Assembly: GCF_003626695.1 (NCBI RefSeq)
Contig: NZ_RBAH01000020.1
Location: forward strand, 1 to 64,000
Reading direction: 5' to 3'
DNA length: 64,000 nucleotides
Source of the DNA: Paenibacillus ginsengarvi
Lineage (GTDB): Bacteria; Bacillota; Bacilli; Paenibacillales; NBRC-103111
This document shows positions 1-7,709 of this stretch, one piece after another (position 1 is the stretch's first letter; each line of letters starts with the position of its first letter). The translations under genes were made by a program, and so were the position numbers. The notes under the pieces are model-generated. The model did not search any database and was not told where the DNA came from. It saw only the letters and a program-made list of their open reading frames with translations.

Positions 1-125
1 TAAAAACAGTATGCACTTGGGTAAGCCGTACTGCCCTGGGTGAAGAACGTCGGAAAGCCGTATGCGGGAAAACCGCACGTACGGTTTGATGAGGAGGGGC
101 TGGCCAACCCAGCCCTTTACTCTAC
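1..125 (+). ncRNA. Group II intron 3' end (domains V and VI)
   Basis: Positions 56-87 fold as a classic bacterial group II intron domain V: a GCCGTA/TACGGT lower stem, an internal bulge, and a GCGG-GAAA-CCGC upper hairpin. Positions 91-125 form domain VI, with a GGGCTGG/CCAGCCC stem and an ending of CTCTAC, which matches the usual pyrimidine-rich AY 3' splice end. The intron-encoded reverse transcriptase and the 5' domains would lie upstream of the window. The exact 3' boundary (about 125) is inferred from the ending only. Confidence 0.85.
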
Positions 126-269
126 TTAGTTTCAAAATAAAGGTAGTTTTGGAAGGAGGGATATTATAATCTTGATAGAAATCGATGAGCTAGGGCATCA
201 ATTAAATGAGGGCAAAATATAAATAGCACTATTAGAGTAATGTTGGAAGCAAAAATAGGAGGTTCTTTT

Positions 270-623
270 ATGAGACTGAATAAAGCGTCACAATGTTTAC
301 TTGTATCAGATGTAGGACGGTCTCAAGAGTATTTTCGGGATCAACTTGGCTTCAAAATGGAAGGGCAGTTTGTAGATCGAGATGGAGTAAGTTTTTTGAT
401 TAAAAAGGCTGAGAATAAAGAACTGATTCGTCCTAATCATACCGTAAACGGTTTTATGGAATCTTACATTTGGGTAGACGATGTAGATATTGTTTATGAT
501 GACTTAAAGGCAAGAGGTGCAATATTAGAATCCGAACCGATAAATCAAGCTTACGGGATGAGAGAATTCCTTGTTTATGATCCTGACGGGTATAGATTTT
601 GTATAGGGAGTCCTATTAAATAA
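270..623 (+). CDS. VOC-family (glyoxalase/bleomycin-resistance fold) protein
   Basis: A 117-residue protein with one vicinal-oxygen-chelate fold: a beta-alpha-beta start (QCLLVSDVGRSQEYFRDQLGF), a second half with a VDDVDIVYDDLKARGA helix, and the usual C-terminal strand RFCIGSP after a DPDGY turn. It probably binds a small ligand or metal, or sequesters a drug; the substrate cannot be told from sequence. The start at 270 is chosen because an AGGAGG site lies 8 bases upstream; the in-frame start at 240 has no such site. Upstream, at 172-222, a TTG codon with its own GGAGGG site opens only 16 codons and looks like debris. The downstream neighbours include GyrI-like ligand-binding proteins. Confidence 0.8.
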   Translation: MRLNKASQCLLVSDVGRSQEYFRDQLGFKMEGQFVDRDGVSFLIKKAENKELIRPNHTVNGFMESYIWVDDVDIVYDDLKARGAILESEPINQAYGMREFLVYDPDGYRFCIGSPIK

Positions 624-737
624 TGATTTATTCTGCTAAAGAGATACGTGAGTTTAATAATCACCAGAATAAGAATAAGGAACTTTATTCTAGTTCTACG
701 AGTAAGAGTTCATACGCACTTATGGAGGAGTGGAAAG

Positions 738-1178
738 ATGCAGCCTATTTTAGTTGATTTTCCAGAATATAAGATTATCGGTATTGGAAATATTGGTAAA
801 CCGACCAATCCTGGGGATGTCTGGCCAGCTTTGTTCACCCGAATAAACGAAGTAACAGATCGAATAAATCATCATGAGACAATTGGATTAATCAAACGAA
901 ATGAACCTGGCTATCTAGCAGGTGTGAAAACCGAGTCTTTAAGCGAAGTGCCAGAAGGAATGTTTATGTATAAAATTCCCGCTGGCCAATATGCAGGAGT
1001 AACTCATAGAGGACCTATAAGTAAGATAAACGAATCGTTTGAAAAACTTATATACTGGCTCAGCACTAATAATTATGAGGAATTCGATATTGTCTGTTTC
1101 GAAGTATATGATGAAAGATTTAAGGGTGAAGAGGACGAAAGTGAGCTCGATATGTTCATACAGATAAAACCAGCATGA
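738..1178 (+). CDS. GyrI-like effector-binding domain protein
   Basis: A stand-alone 146-residue GyrI-like (AraC effector-binding / SOUL-like) domain with no DNA-binding part. The family pattern is visible: an N-terminal strand (FPEYKIIGIG), a VPEGMFMYKIPAGQYA turn-strand typical of these domains, and the closing acidic strand ending FIQIKPA. Such proteins bind small hydrophobic or cationic molecules and may act as sinks or sensors. The start at 738 has a GGAGGAG site 8 bases upstream; a longer in-frame extension from 648 has none. The gene is one of a local set of GyrI-like and VOC genes (1398-4467), which suggests a shared role in ligand sensing or detoxification. Confidence 0.75.
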   Translation: MQPILVDFPEYKIIGIGNIGKPTNPGDVWPALFTRINEVTDRINHHETIGLIKRNEPGYLAGVKTESLSEVPEGMFMYKIPAGQYAGVTHRGPISKINESFEKLIYWLSTNNYEEFDIVCFEVYDERFKGEEDESELDMFIQIKPA

Positions 1179-1241
1179 ATATTTTCATTAAACTACCAAA
1201 ATTTTCATCATCTGTGGTGCCGCAAAGCGCGGCATAGGGGG

Positions 1242-1324
1242 CTAACAGGTACGATAGTTAATAATTAAGAGCAGACGCAGCGGCGATCTGCTCCTAATCG
1301 TTGAAGTAACTGGCATCAGATATA
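1242..1324 (+). repeat. Dispersed hairpin element, copy 1
   Basis: A motif AACAGGTACGATAGTTAA (1244-1261) is followed by a GAGCAG/CTGCTC hairpin (1269-1293) and then by a second, degenerate motif AACTGGCATCAGATA (1308-1322). The same motif-hairpin-motif layout, with motifs 62-69 bases apart, recurs at 6951 and 7347. A separate GCCGC/GCGGC hairpin at 1219-1235 lies just upstream and may be the terminator of the preceding gene. The rest of the interval up to 1397 shows no gene. Confidence 0.45.
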
Positions 1325-1397
1325 TAACAATAGCTTTTTGCGAAATAGACACACATAAGATACCCGAACTCGTGGGCGTTTTTGGTTAAATGATATG

Positions 1398-1871
1398 TTA
1401 GTTTTTTCTCAATTGTACCGGATTGTATACGCAAAACTCCGGTTCATCCACAAGTGGATTATAATGAAACGGGTATGTTTCAAAGCTGCGGGCGTTAGGA
1501 ACAAGCTCGTATCCCTCAGCAGAATACCAAGCTGCAAGATCCTCATAGGTTTTGTCGATATTCATCCCCTTTTGATGTTCGCATACCGCGTAGGTGTATG
1601 TTGGGATGGATAAAGCCGTCATACCATCCGGGATTTCATCGGATTGTAAGGTTTCAACCATAACAAAATAAGTGAAGCCTTCTTTGGTATGACCCTCGGA
1701 AAAACCAAGAATACGATCCCGAATAACGATACCCGAGATCTCGTTTAGTCTGCGCTTGAATTCCGCTATCAACTCCCGTATCTCTCCTTTGGCCGCTCCT
1801 TGAAAAGTGCCATCCCATCGTAATCCGATCGCTTGGAAGGCTTGTTTTGTTATCAGGTTAACTTCCAACAT
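1398..1871 (-). CDS. GyrI-like effector-binding domain protein
   Basis: A 157-residue stand-alone GyrI-like domain (starting MLEVNLITKQAFQAIGLRW, with IPDGMTALSIPTYTYAVCEH as the central strand-turn). It is the same fold as the protein at 738-1178 but clearly diverged, so it is not a recent duplicate. The start at 1871 is supported by a GAGGAG site 5 bases upstream; an in-frame start 7 codons earlier lacks one. It is divergent from the HTH-GyrI regulator at 1959 across an 87-base interval with a good minus-strand promoter, so that regulator probably controls it. The ligand is unknown. Confidence 0.75.
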   Translation of the reverse strand: MLEVNLITKQAFQAIGLRWDGTFQGAAKGEIRELIAEFKRRLNEISGIVIRDRILGFSEGHTKEGFTYFVMVETLQSDEIPDGMTALSIPTYTYAVCEHQKGMNIDKTYEDLAAWYSAEGYELVPNARSFETYPFHYNPLVDEPEFCVYNPVQLRKN

Positions 1872-1909
1872 CTTCACTCCTCGTATTAACAATCTAACAA
1901 CTATACTTT

Positions 1910-1937
1910 ATCATATAACTAAGACAAAACCTGTCAG
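1910..1937 (-). promoter_or_regulatory. Sigma-A-type promoter for the GyrI-like gene at 1398-1871
   Basis: Reading the minus strand, CTGACA (1937-1932) and TATGAT (1915-1910) are separated by 16 bases, with TTA just before the -10 box. It sits 38 bases upstream of the start codon at 1871 and in the divergent interval shared with the HTH-GyrI regulator at 1959. Confidence 0.55.
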
Positions 1938-1958
1938 AGTATACAAGGGTTGTGACAC

Positions 1959-2660
1959 ATGACTAAATCTCAAAGATTGCTTGAAGTTATGATATCGATA
2001 AACGCTAGAAAAAAGTTTACAGTCGATCAGCTCGCGCAAGAATTCGGTGTATCATACCGAACTATGCATCGGTATTTGCAAGAGTTAAGTGCACTAGGAA
2101 TGCCGTTATATGCTGAGCCAGGCAAACATGGCGGGTATTCCATGCTGAACAAAAGTACATTACCTCCTAAAGAGTTACAGGTGCGGTCGAATCGAATTGG
2201 AAATATCGTAGTGAAGCCGAAACTGTTACTTATTGGTATCCCATTCACCGCGCCGCATTCTTTGATTCACAGTATTGAAGCCATGGTATCGATAACATGG
2301 GCTAAATTACTGAATAGAGCTGCTGAAATGAAGCACATCTTGGATGCAAAACGCGGCATCGGAGTGCAATTACCTTCCCATGATAAATATCAATATATGG
2401 CAGCATACGAAGTGCATGAGCTCAGTGTACCCGAGGGAATGGTGTCCATGATCATTCCAAGCCAATCCTACTTCGTGTTCAATTATAAAGGTTCATTCCA
2501 TCGAAGGTGGGTTCAGGACTCGTATCAATATGTCTTAGACTATCTTTTACAGCAAGGTTTTTCGTTTGAACGGGATAAGGCGATACTAGAAATCTACGAG
2601 GATATAAACGCTCCGGATTCTATGGATCGCACAATATCCATCCATTTGCCAATAAGTTAA
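1959..2660 (+). CDS. HTH_11-GyrI-like transcriptional regulator
   Basis: A 233-residue protein. Residues 1-65 form a DeoR/YafY-type winged helix (SQRLLEVMISINARKKFT, then LAQEFGVSYRTMHRYLQEL as helix-turn-helix, then a wing around GKHGGYSM). Residues 80-233 form a GyrI-like effector-binding domain (VPEGMVSMIIPSQSYFVF, closing with RTISIHLPIS). It probably represses or activates the divergent gene at 1398-1871 in response to a small ligand. No strong ribosome binding site is seen, only AGGGTTGTG upstream of ATG. Its stop overlaps the start of the next ORF by one base (TAATG), so the two are likely co-translated. Confidence 0.78.
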   Translation: MTKSQRLLEVMISINARKKFTVDQLAQEFGVSYRTMHRYLQELSALGMPLYAEPGKHGGYSMLNKSTLPPKELQVRSNRIGNIVVKPKLLLIGIPFTAPHSLIHSIEAMVSITWAKLLNRAAEMKHILDAKRGIGVQLPSHDKYQYMAAYEVHELSVPEGMVSMIIPSQSYFVFNYKGSFHRRWVQDSYQYVLDYLLQQGFSFERDKAILEIYEDINAPDSMDRTISIHLPIS

Positions 2661-2947
2661 TGTTGCAGTACACTAGCTTCGGAATGATAACTGTGCACTC
2701 TAAATCCATTTTATCAGCTTTTGAAAGCGTTGTACAAAAGGGGACTCAGTTAGGATGGGATATAGATACAATGAAGTTTTATGGATTGAATGTAGAAATA
2801 GGGTCAGAGGATAAGAAGCATTTTGGATATGAGATTATGATTCCTTTGGAACAAAACAATAAGATTGCAGAGTATATTGTTAGAGATGGAAATGACTTAG
2901 AGCGAACTACACAAGTGAAGTTCTATATACCCATAATCGAAAGTTGA
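2660..2947 (+). CDS. Small GyrI-like half-domain protein
   Basis: A 95-residue protein whose centre and end (GLNVEIGSEDKKHFGYEIMI, VKFYIPI) resemble the second half of an AraC/GyrI-like effector-binding domain. Its start overlaps the stop of the upstream regulator by one base (TAATG) and has no ribosome binding site of its own, so translation would depend on coupling. It may be a genuine half-domain partner or the leftover C-terminal part of a once longer gene; the sequence does not decide this. Confidence 0.5.
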   Translation: MLQYTSFGMITVHSKSILSAFESVVQKGTQLGWDIDTMKFYGLNVEIGSEDKKHFGYEIMIPLEQNNKIAEYIVRDGNDLERTTQVKFYIPIIES

Positions 2948-3018
2948 TAAAAAAATACATCTAGTATATTTCCAACCATGCTAGACTTGAAAAAAATGAG
3001 TAAAGAGGAGGAACACTT

Positions 3019-4467
3019 ATGGGTGAAAGTATAAGGAAAGCAAGAACGAATTTAAAAAAACGGAAAAATGCCGATGGCTATAAGCCGACCACGATTCCGA
3101 ATATTTTGAAATTGATTAATCGCAATGAGGTAGAAGAAGAAAAGCAAGAGATTACAAATAGTTTTTTTGTGGCAGATAAAAAAGGAGATGAGGTTATGAA
3201 TAAACCGTTAGTAAAGATGTCATCCAACACTTTGTTTGTTAACGATTTGCAAAAATCAATCAAGTGGTATTACAAATCTTTCGGGTTTCAAATGGTATCA
3301 ATTAATACCGATTTTGCCACACTGGAGTATGCGCCTGGACGATGTCTTTTCATTAATAAAGATAAGAATAGTCCGCGAAAACTCGATTTCTTTTGCAGAA
3401 ATATCAATGCATTAAGAAGGCAGCTAGTGGATGCAGAAGTAGATATTGAGATCGATGAAGAGTTTCACATGAAAATAGTAGATCTTAATGGAAATACCAT
3501 TCATATTTGGAATAATCAATTAGATATGGATAAGCTCCAAGCTTCAATGCCAGACTTGTTTTTGAAAAATTTGATTCGCTGCGGATTAGAAACGAAGGAC
3601 GAAATGCATTTATTAGCATGTATAATTTCGAGTGATAGTGAGTTTAAAACTGTGTCAAACCAACTTCAAGATTGGTGTCGACAGCATAATGTTTCTGTTC
3701 AGGGTGAGGCGTTTATTTCCTCGCACTATTCAGGACAAACAAAGGATGTACCTTTTAATCCTTCGATTTTTACAGGTCAAGTAAATGCGTCATATGTTTG
3801 TATTCCCTTATCGAGTGCTCCTCTTAAAGAACAATTACCCTCTGAAGCCCAATATATACATATACCGCCGTTAGATTACTTAGTTTTTACAATCGATTAT
3901 CTACATATAGATCAGCTTCGGCAAAGCCAATTGAAAAATAGGGTTCACTTTATGAATAGTTTTTTAAATAAACCCGAAACCTTTTATATTCATGAGTACT
4001 ATAAGGATGACTATATTTATGCGTATATACCTTATTTGTGGGTTGAAGGGAGACAAGAACCGATTAATCAACAAGAAATAGATTTAAATCCGGTAGGAAG
4101 GGTTTCTAGACAATATTTTGATATGTTGTATAGCACATTGTACGCAAGTGATCCCCTTGCATCAGCGAAGTGGTTTGTTGATGTATTAGGGTGTGAAATT
4201 AAGGATCAGAATCAGTCAGGTGTTGTTATGCAAATCTCACCGGGTGCTTATTTTCTTCTTAGCAAGGATGAGGATTCTCCACGAGGATTAAGCTTTATCT
4301 GTGACGATACGAAAGCAGTACGAGAACAACTTACTAAAATAAAGATTGATATTATACAAGAGGACAACAATAATTGGTTTCTATTTAAAGGGCCGGATAA
4401 TAACAATGTAGATGTTTGGGGCGGAGGATTTGGTATGAATAAGCTTTCGATTCATCTTCCAAAATAA
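3019..4467 (+). CDS. VOC - GyrI-like - VOC fusion protein
   Basis: A 482-residue protein with a good AGGAGG site upstream. After a basic N-terminal stretch (residues 1-60), residues 65-175 form a VOC domain (SSNTLFVNDLQKSIKWYYKS, ending GNTIHIWNN). Residues 185-360 look like a GyrI-like effector-binding domain (CIISSDSEF, then YIHIPPLDYLVFTI, closing YAYIPYL). Residues 370-475 form a second VOC domain (YASDPLASAKWFVDVLGCEI, ending NNVDVWGG). VOC domains often work as pairs, so the two halves may fold together around the middle domain. An internal ATG at 3196 (residue 60), just before the first VOC domain, could be a second start. The substrate is unknown. The same two domain types occur as separate proteins at 270, 738 and 1398. 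Confidence 0.75.
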   Translation: MGESIRKARTNLKKRKNADGYKPTTIPNILKLINRNEVEEEKQEITNSFFVADKKGDEVMNKPLVKMSSNTLFVNDLQKSIKWYYKSFGFQMVSINTDFATLEYAPGRCLFINKDKNSPRKLDFFCRNINALRRQLVDAEVDIEIDEEFHMKIVDLNGNTIHIWNNQLDMDKLQASMPDLFLKNLIRCGLETKDEMHLLACIISSDSEFKTVSNQLQDWCRQHNVSVQGEAFISSHYSGQTKDVPFNPSIFTGQVNASYVCIPLSSAPLKEQLPSEAQYIHIPPLDYLVFTIDYLHIDQLRQSQLKNRVHFMNSFLNKPETFYIHEYYKDDYIYAYIPYLWVEGRQEPINQQEIDLNPVGRVSRQYFDMLYSTLYASDPLASAKWFVDVLGCEIKDQNQSGVVMQISPGAYFLLSKDEDSPRGLSFICDDTKAVREQLTKIKIDIIQEDNNNWFLFKGPDNNNVDVWGGGFGMNKLSIHLPK

Positions 4468-4516
4468 TAAGCTGTATAAAGTTTCGGATCACTATAATTC
4501 AAACAGCCATGGTGAG

Positions 4517-5224
4517 TTAATCGTAACGCGTATCCCTAAAAAAGGCAGCGAAACTAGGCGCAGCTAGTACAATTTTAAAAAAAGCTGCGTCTTTTTTGTC
4601 CAGGGGGGAAGGATCAGGAAGCTTCAGATGTGGCCAATGTTTGGCTACCTCCACGTCAAGTTCAGCGATTTGTTCCGTCAAAAAATCGATGTGAGTGAGC
4701 ATGGTCTTTAGCATCATGCGCTGGTGTGAACTCATATTGCCGCGGAGAGCCAACTCAAGTTCTTCTTTTTTCTTCTTCATCGTTTTGCGGGCAAAGCCGG
4801 CCAGCGTCTCTGGATGGGTCTCGCCATTCACCATGGCCTCGAGCATGTCCCGGCTGGAAAGTCCCATGATGTCGGAAACGACGGAAGCAAGCTTGATGTT
4901 GGCGCCTTCGAGAACTTTCTGTACGCGGTTATGCTCACGAGCTCGTTCTTGAATAAGGCTTCGACGATAACGGACCAGTTCCCGCAGCTCACGTTGGTTT
5001 CGATCGGGGATGTAGCTTGCTTGGAGCAAACCATGACGGAGAAGGTCGCAAATCCATTCGGAATCTGTAACGTCCGTCTTCCGGCCAGGGACAGCCTTCA
5101 TGTGCTGGGCGTTTACGACGAGAAACTTAATGTCTTCAGCTTCGAGCAAGTTCACGATCGGTTTCCAGAACACGCCAGTGCTCTCCATGGCCACGTGGGT
5201 GCACCGGTGTTCCTTATAGTTCAA
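4517..5224 (-). pseudogene. Truncated IS110-family transposase
   Basis: The 235 codons match the middle of an IS110-type DEDD transposase: CTHVAMESTGVFWKP, a QHMKAVPGRKTDVTDSEWI segment, then the coiled helical region. The N-terminal part with the first catalytic Asp is missing, and so is the C-terminal IS116/IS110 domain with its helix-hairpin-helix. The right edge stops at a perfect palindrome (5227-5275) and the left edge runs into unrelated sequence, so both ends are deletion or rearrangement junctions. No bridge-RNA region or target-site junction can be recognised. It cannot be active by itself. Confidence 0.85.
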
Positions 5225-5226
5225 TG

Positions 5227-5281
5227 AAACAGCGGCAGTCTAAGACATTTTTCAAGTCTTGGTCCGCCGCTGTTTGATTTT
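5227..5281 (+). terminator. Strong palindrome with T-run (rho-independent terminator-like)
   Basis: AAACAGCGGC (5227-5236) pairs perfectly with GCCGCTGTTT (5266-5275), with an inner AAGAC/GTCTT stem, followed by GATTTTTTAT. It is oriented for plus-strand transcription, yet no intact plus-strand gene precedes it. It probably belonged to a gene lost when the IS110 remnant was formed. Confidence 0.6.
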
Positions 5282-5325
5282 TTATCCAGCCAAATACTTA
5301 AATTTAGAAAAGTACCTGGAATCAA

Positions 5326-5544
5326 TCATTTGGATTGTTGAGCTTGTTGGGATTGAAGAGAGGATTGTACTTGACTTACCATAGTCTGGGCTTGTGCTAT
5401 CTCGATAGATGCTTGTTTTAAAGCTTCTTCGCATAGCATGGGATCTGCTGCTGATTTCTCAATAGCCTGTGTAATAAGTTCTTTGGCAAGGGTCGTCATT
5501 GCTTCCGCTTTCTTTAATTGGTTCGTATCGACTTGTTGTGGCAT
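5326..5544 (-). CDS. Small hypothetical helical protein
   Basis: A 72-residue protein starting MPQQVDTNQLKKAEAMTTL and ending with a Gln/Ser-rich tail (SLQSQQAQQSK). It is predicted to be almost entirely helical, Ala/Gln-rich, with no membrane segment. The start at 5544 is chosen because AAAGGAG lies 6 bases upstream; an in-frame start 16 codons earlier lacks a site. I do not recognise the family. Small helical proteins of this kind occur in spore-formers, but a role in sporulation is only a guess. Confidence 0.6.
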   Translation of the reverse strand: MPQQVDTNQLKKAEAMTTLAKELITQAIEKSAADPMLCEEALKQASIEIAQAQTMVSQVQSSLQSQQAQQSK

Positions 5545-5764
5545 TTTTTTCTCCTTTGATCTTGGTTTTGGACACCTTGATATAATTTTCATTTGTACTT
5601 ATATGTATACATGTCGGTTTGAACTATTGTTTGATCAATTATCGAATCGTCCATACGAATAATATTATAATGAAATTTAATTGCGAACGGAGGGCAGCTA
5701 TCAAAGGCCCCACTTGCAAATCCAGCTATTATGATACAAAATAAACCATTTGGAGGGGGATACA

Positions 5765-5806
5765 ATGTTTATACATAAAATTGAGGACTTATCTTGGAAA
5801 GGGTGA
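5765..5806 (+). CDS. Possible 13-codon leader peptide
   Basis: ATG at 5765 follows a very strong GGAGGGGG site and encodes MFIHKIEDLSWKG. Its stop codon lies in the ribosome binding site of the DUF4177 gene (AAAGGGTGA), 6 bases before that start, so the two could be coupled. It may be a real leader or the start of a truncated gene. Confidence 0.3.
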   Translation: MFIHKIEDLSWKG

Positions 5807-5812
5807 AGAATC

Positions 5813-6004
5813 ATGTATGAGTACAAATATGTAGACACTACATTAGGTGGAATGTTTACAGAATCAATGTACAGGCAAGCAATTGATGATCACGCAAAAG
5901 ATGGATGGAGACTAGTTCAGGTTTTGCCAACTCGCTACAATGGTCATGGAAAACCTACAGCATATGAAATCATATTTGAGAGGAAAGTTAAGGAAGAAAG
6001 TTAA
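5813..6004 (+). CDS. DUF4177 family protein
   Basis: A 63-residue protein that covers the whole DUF4177 domain: YEYKYVDTTLGG, then an IDDHAKDGWRLVQVLP helix-strand, then YEIIFERKV. The pattern with a central GWRLVQ is diagnostic. No biochemical role is established for the family. The gene has an AAAGGGTG site upstream and stands alone between two decayed stretches. Confidence 0.8.
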   Translation: MYEYKYVDTTLGGMFTESMYRQAIDDHAKDGWRLVQVLPTRYNGHGKPTAYEIIFERKVKEES

Positions 6005-6476
6005 GAAAAGTCTCGCTGTACATCCCCGTTCTCAATTATGACGAAGACAGGTAATCAGTCCAGCACTTAACTGTGGATGGGTTGCCTGCTTTTTATTGAA
6101 ACGGTTTTCCAGGGATATAGGTTCTTCGGGAATCCAGACGAACGAAAGAAGGGGTACAACGGCCAGAGGGTGTTGGGTGACAAGAACATTATGACATTCC
6201 CGACGGAGCACTGTAAACAGACTGGTTAATCTTAATCGTTTCACAACATTTTAAGATCATACTCGGTGAACCGTATCACAAGTAACAGCAAGTTTTTTGC
6301 TGAATTGCCCGATTTACATGGAGCTTGTTCAAATCATGATTTGAAGCTTTTATTTTGGATTATATCTTGAGGTTTACGTAACGTGATACTTTATACTTCA
6401 CGTTGTAAGGCGCTCAAAATTCAGAATCCAGTTAGCAAGTACACATTAAATATATAAAAGAAAGGATTAGATCTCC
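6005..6476 (+). other. Gene-poor stretch with two dyads
   Basis: No convincing gene is seen; a 70-codon minus-strand frame (6032-6244) has no ribosome binding site and no recognisable family. The stretch holds an 18-bp perfect palindrome TTCAAATCATGATTTGAA (6328-6345), followed by a T-rich tail, which could be a weak terminator. It also holds a 7-bp inverted repeat AACGTGA (6380-6386)/TCACGTT (6398-6404) that could be an operator for the DUF5946 gene downstream. Confidence 0.4.
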
Positions 6477-6917
6477 TTGATAGACTCAATTATGGAATCG
6501 GGTTACTGTGTAGAATGCGGGGCGGCGGAACAGGATGGTTTATCTTGTTCGGAACAATTTGGATATCTTTTGGCTTGGGAACATAGCGTACCTAATCTCT
6601 ATGCCCTTCATTTTTGGACGGTTTCCAATTACATGTTGCAGCATCCATCACATTTTACAAAAGAAGGATACGATCTAACAAAAAGTTTGTTCTGTGATGC
6701 TTACGATTACAATTGGGAAACCTCTTACATTCTCAAAAAAAATAGGGAAGTCACAACAAATAAAACTTTTAAAATCGTTAATCCTACTCCTTTTTTAGAA
6801 AGAGCAAGAGTTTTAAGAGAATGGACGATGACGGTGAGCGATGTTTATACTGAGGGTGAAAATAATGCGATTGAAAATGTGAAGAAATGGAGGGATTTTA
6901 TAAGAACTGAAATATAG
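6477..6917 (+). CDS. DUF5946 family protein
   Basis: A 146-residue protein that begins with a CxxCG pair (YCVECGAA) followed by a single Cys and an FGYLLAWEHSVP segment. The HFWTVSNYMLQHPSHFT helix, with its LQHPS core, is typical of DUF5946. The Cys pair and the His residues suggest a small metal site. The start is taken as TTG at 6477, because AAAGGA lies about 10 bases upstream; an ATG at 6492 is the alternative but is too far from that site. Function is unknown. Confidence 0.65.
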   Translation: MIDSIMESGYCVECGAAEQDGLSCSEQFGYLLAWEHSVPNLYALHFWTVSNYMLQHPSHFTKEGYDLTKSLFCDAYDYNWETSYILKKNREVTTNKTFKIVNPTPFLERARVLREWTMTVSDVYTEGENNAIENVKKWRDFIRTEI

Positions 6918-6950
6918 AGCCTGTATTTTATTTAGAGTTTTCAATCCGCT

Positions 6951-7038
6951 CACGGAGACGATAGCTCAATCGTTTCACAACAGCAACCGGCCAAAATGTT
7001 CGGCTGCCGTTGTTGCGCTAACGGGCGGGAGAGTTGAG
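6951..7038 (+). repeat. Dispersed hairpin element, copy 2
   Basis: The motif CACGGAGACGATAGCTCAA (6951-6969) is followed by an imperfect hairpin CAACAGC...GTTGTTG (6978-7015) and then by the motif AACGGGCGGGAGAGTTGAG (7020-7038). This is the clearest of three copies in the left zone. Copy 1 is at 1242 and copy 3 is at 7347. The 15-bp string AATCGTTTCACAACA inside it (6968-6982) also occurs at 6234-6248. Confidence 0.5.
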
Positions 7039-7099
7039 CGTTCAACAACTCAAAACTGACTCAACGAATTATGTAATCATAACTGGGGGAGAAGTAAGT

Positions 7100-7180
7100 A
7101 TGAAATATTACCTATCATCATTCAAGATTGGGAATGAAGAGTTAGAATTAAAACGAATAACGGAAAGAAAATGGAAATAA
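7100..7180 (+). pseudogene. Fragment of a peptidase E (S51)-like gene
   Basis: The 26 codons from ATG at 7100 (MKYYLSSFKIGNE at the start) resemble the first strand of peptidase-E-like class I glutamine amidotransferase-like proteins of Firmicutes. A GGGGGAG site lies upstream. The frame then stops and no continuation is found, so this is an abandoned 5' end. The match is from memory of the family's N-terminus and rests on only about 13 residues. Confidence 0.35.
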
Positions 7181-7346
7181 AAGCTGATAATTGCTTAGCT
7201 CCGGCACAACTTCAGGGCCTCGCATGCGTATCTAGCCAGCTGATCGCGACTTTTCAGCCGTGTGGTGCTTTTCTGTTCTGGGACCGCCCTGATTCCTTGA
7301 AGAATAAATAGCTGATACAAGTAGAATTGTGTCGTAATTATTACGC

Positions 7347-7429
7347 GAACGGAGACGGTAGCGTGGAGCAACACAAAGGACAGCTCCTCATTGATGTTCA
7401 TTGAAGTAACGGGGCAGGATAGTTTTAAG
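7347..7429 (+). repeat. Dispersed hairpin element, copy 3
   Basis: The motif GAACGGAGACGGTAGCGTG (7346-7364) is followed by a GGAGC/GCTCC hairpin (7365-7387) and then by AACGGGGCAGGATAGTTTT (7409-7427). The layout and spacing match copies at 1242 and 6951. The rest of 7181-7459 shows no supportable gene. Confidence 0.45.
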
Positions 7430-7459
7430 AACTTGTAAATTAATTTTGATTCAAGGTTC

Positions 7460-7490
7460 TTGACTATGACGTTAGGTCATAGTGCATAAT
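7460..7490 (+). promoter_or_regulatory. MerR-type promoter/operator
   Basis: TTGACT (7460-7465) and CATAAT (7485-7490) are separated by 19 bases, the overlong spacer typical of MerR-regulated promoters. Between them is a perfect dyad CTATGAC-N5-GTCATAG (7464-7482). No MerR gene is in the window and the reading frame downstream is only a fragment, so the site appears orphaned. Confidence 0.7.
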
Positions 7491-7508
7491 TCTCCTAAGA
7501 ATAAATAA

Positions 7509-7670
7509 CTAGGAGCACCTTCGAAGCTTAAATTTGGTTTTAAAAGTGGCGATACTGCTATTCATTCTATCGAAATTTCCCAAAACGGGAGAGCAGTTAA
7601 CTTCCTGAACAATGTCTCTCATTTAGATGCATTACAAAATGGAAACATGAAGGATTTATTAAATCAATAA
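7509..7670 (+). pseudogene. Unrecognised gene fragment behind the MerR promoter
   Basis: An open frame of 53 codons without a start codon reads LGAPSKLKFGFKSGD and ends NMKDLLNQ before TAA at 7668. It has protein-like composition but no ribosome binding site and no family I can name. It lies directly downstream of the MerR-type promoter and is probably the 3' end of the gene that promoter once drove. Confidence 0.3.
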
Positions 7671-7709
7671 GGTATCCAATTGCTACTTTTCGCTTTTATT
7701 ATATTCTAA

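Noticed and set aside
4814..5227. A 137-codon plus-strand frame across the IS110 remnant
   Set aside because: It is antisense to a clear transposase match and has no ribosome binding site.
6032..6244. A 70-codon minus-strand frame
   Set aside because: There is no ribosome binding site, no recognisable family and unlikely composition.
7195..7401. A 68-codon minus-strand frame
   Set aside because: It spans the dispersed hairpin element and has no start site; it is likely chance.
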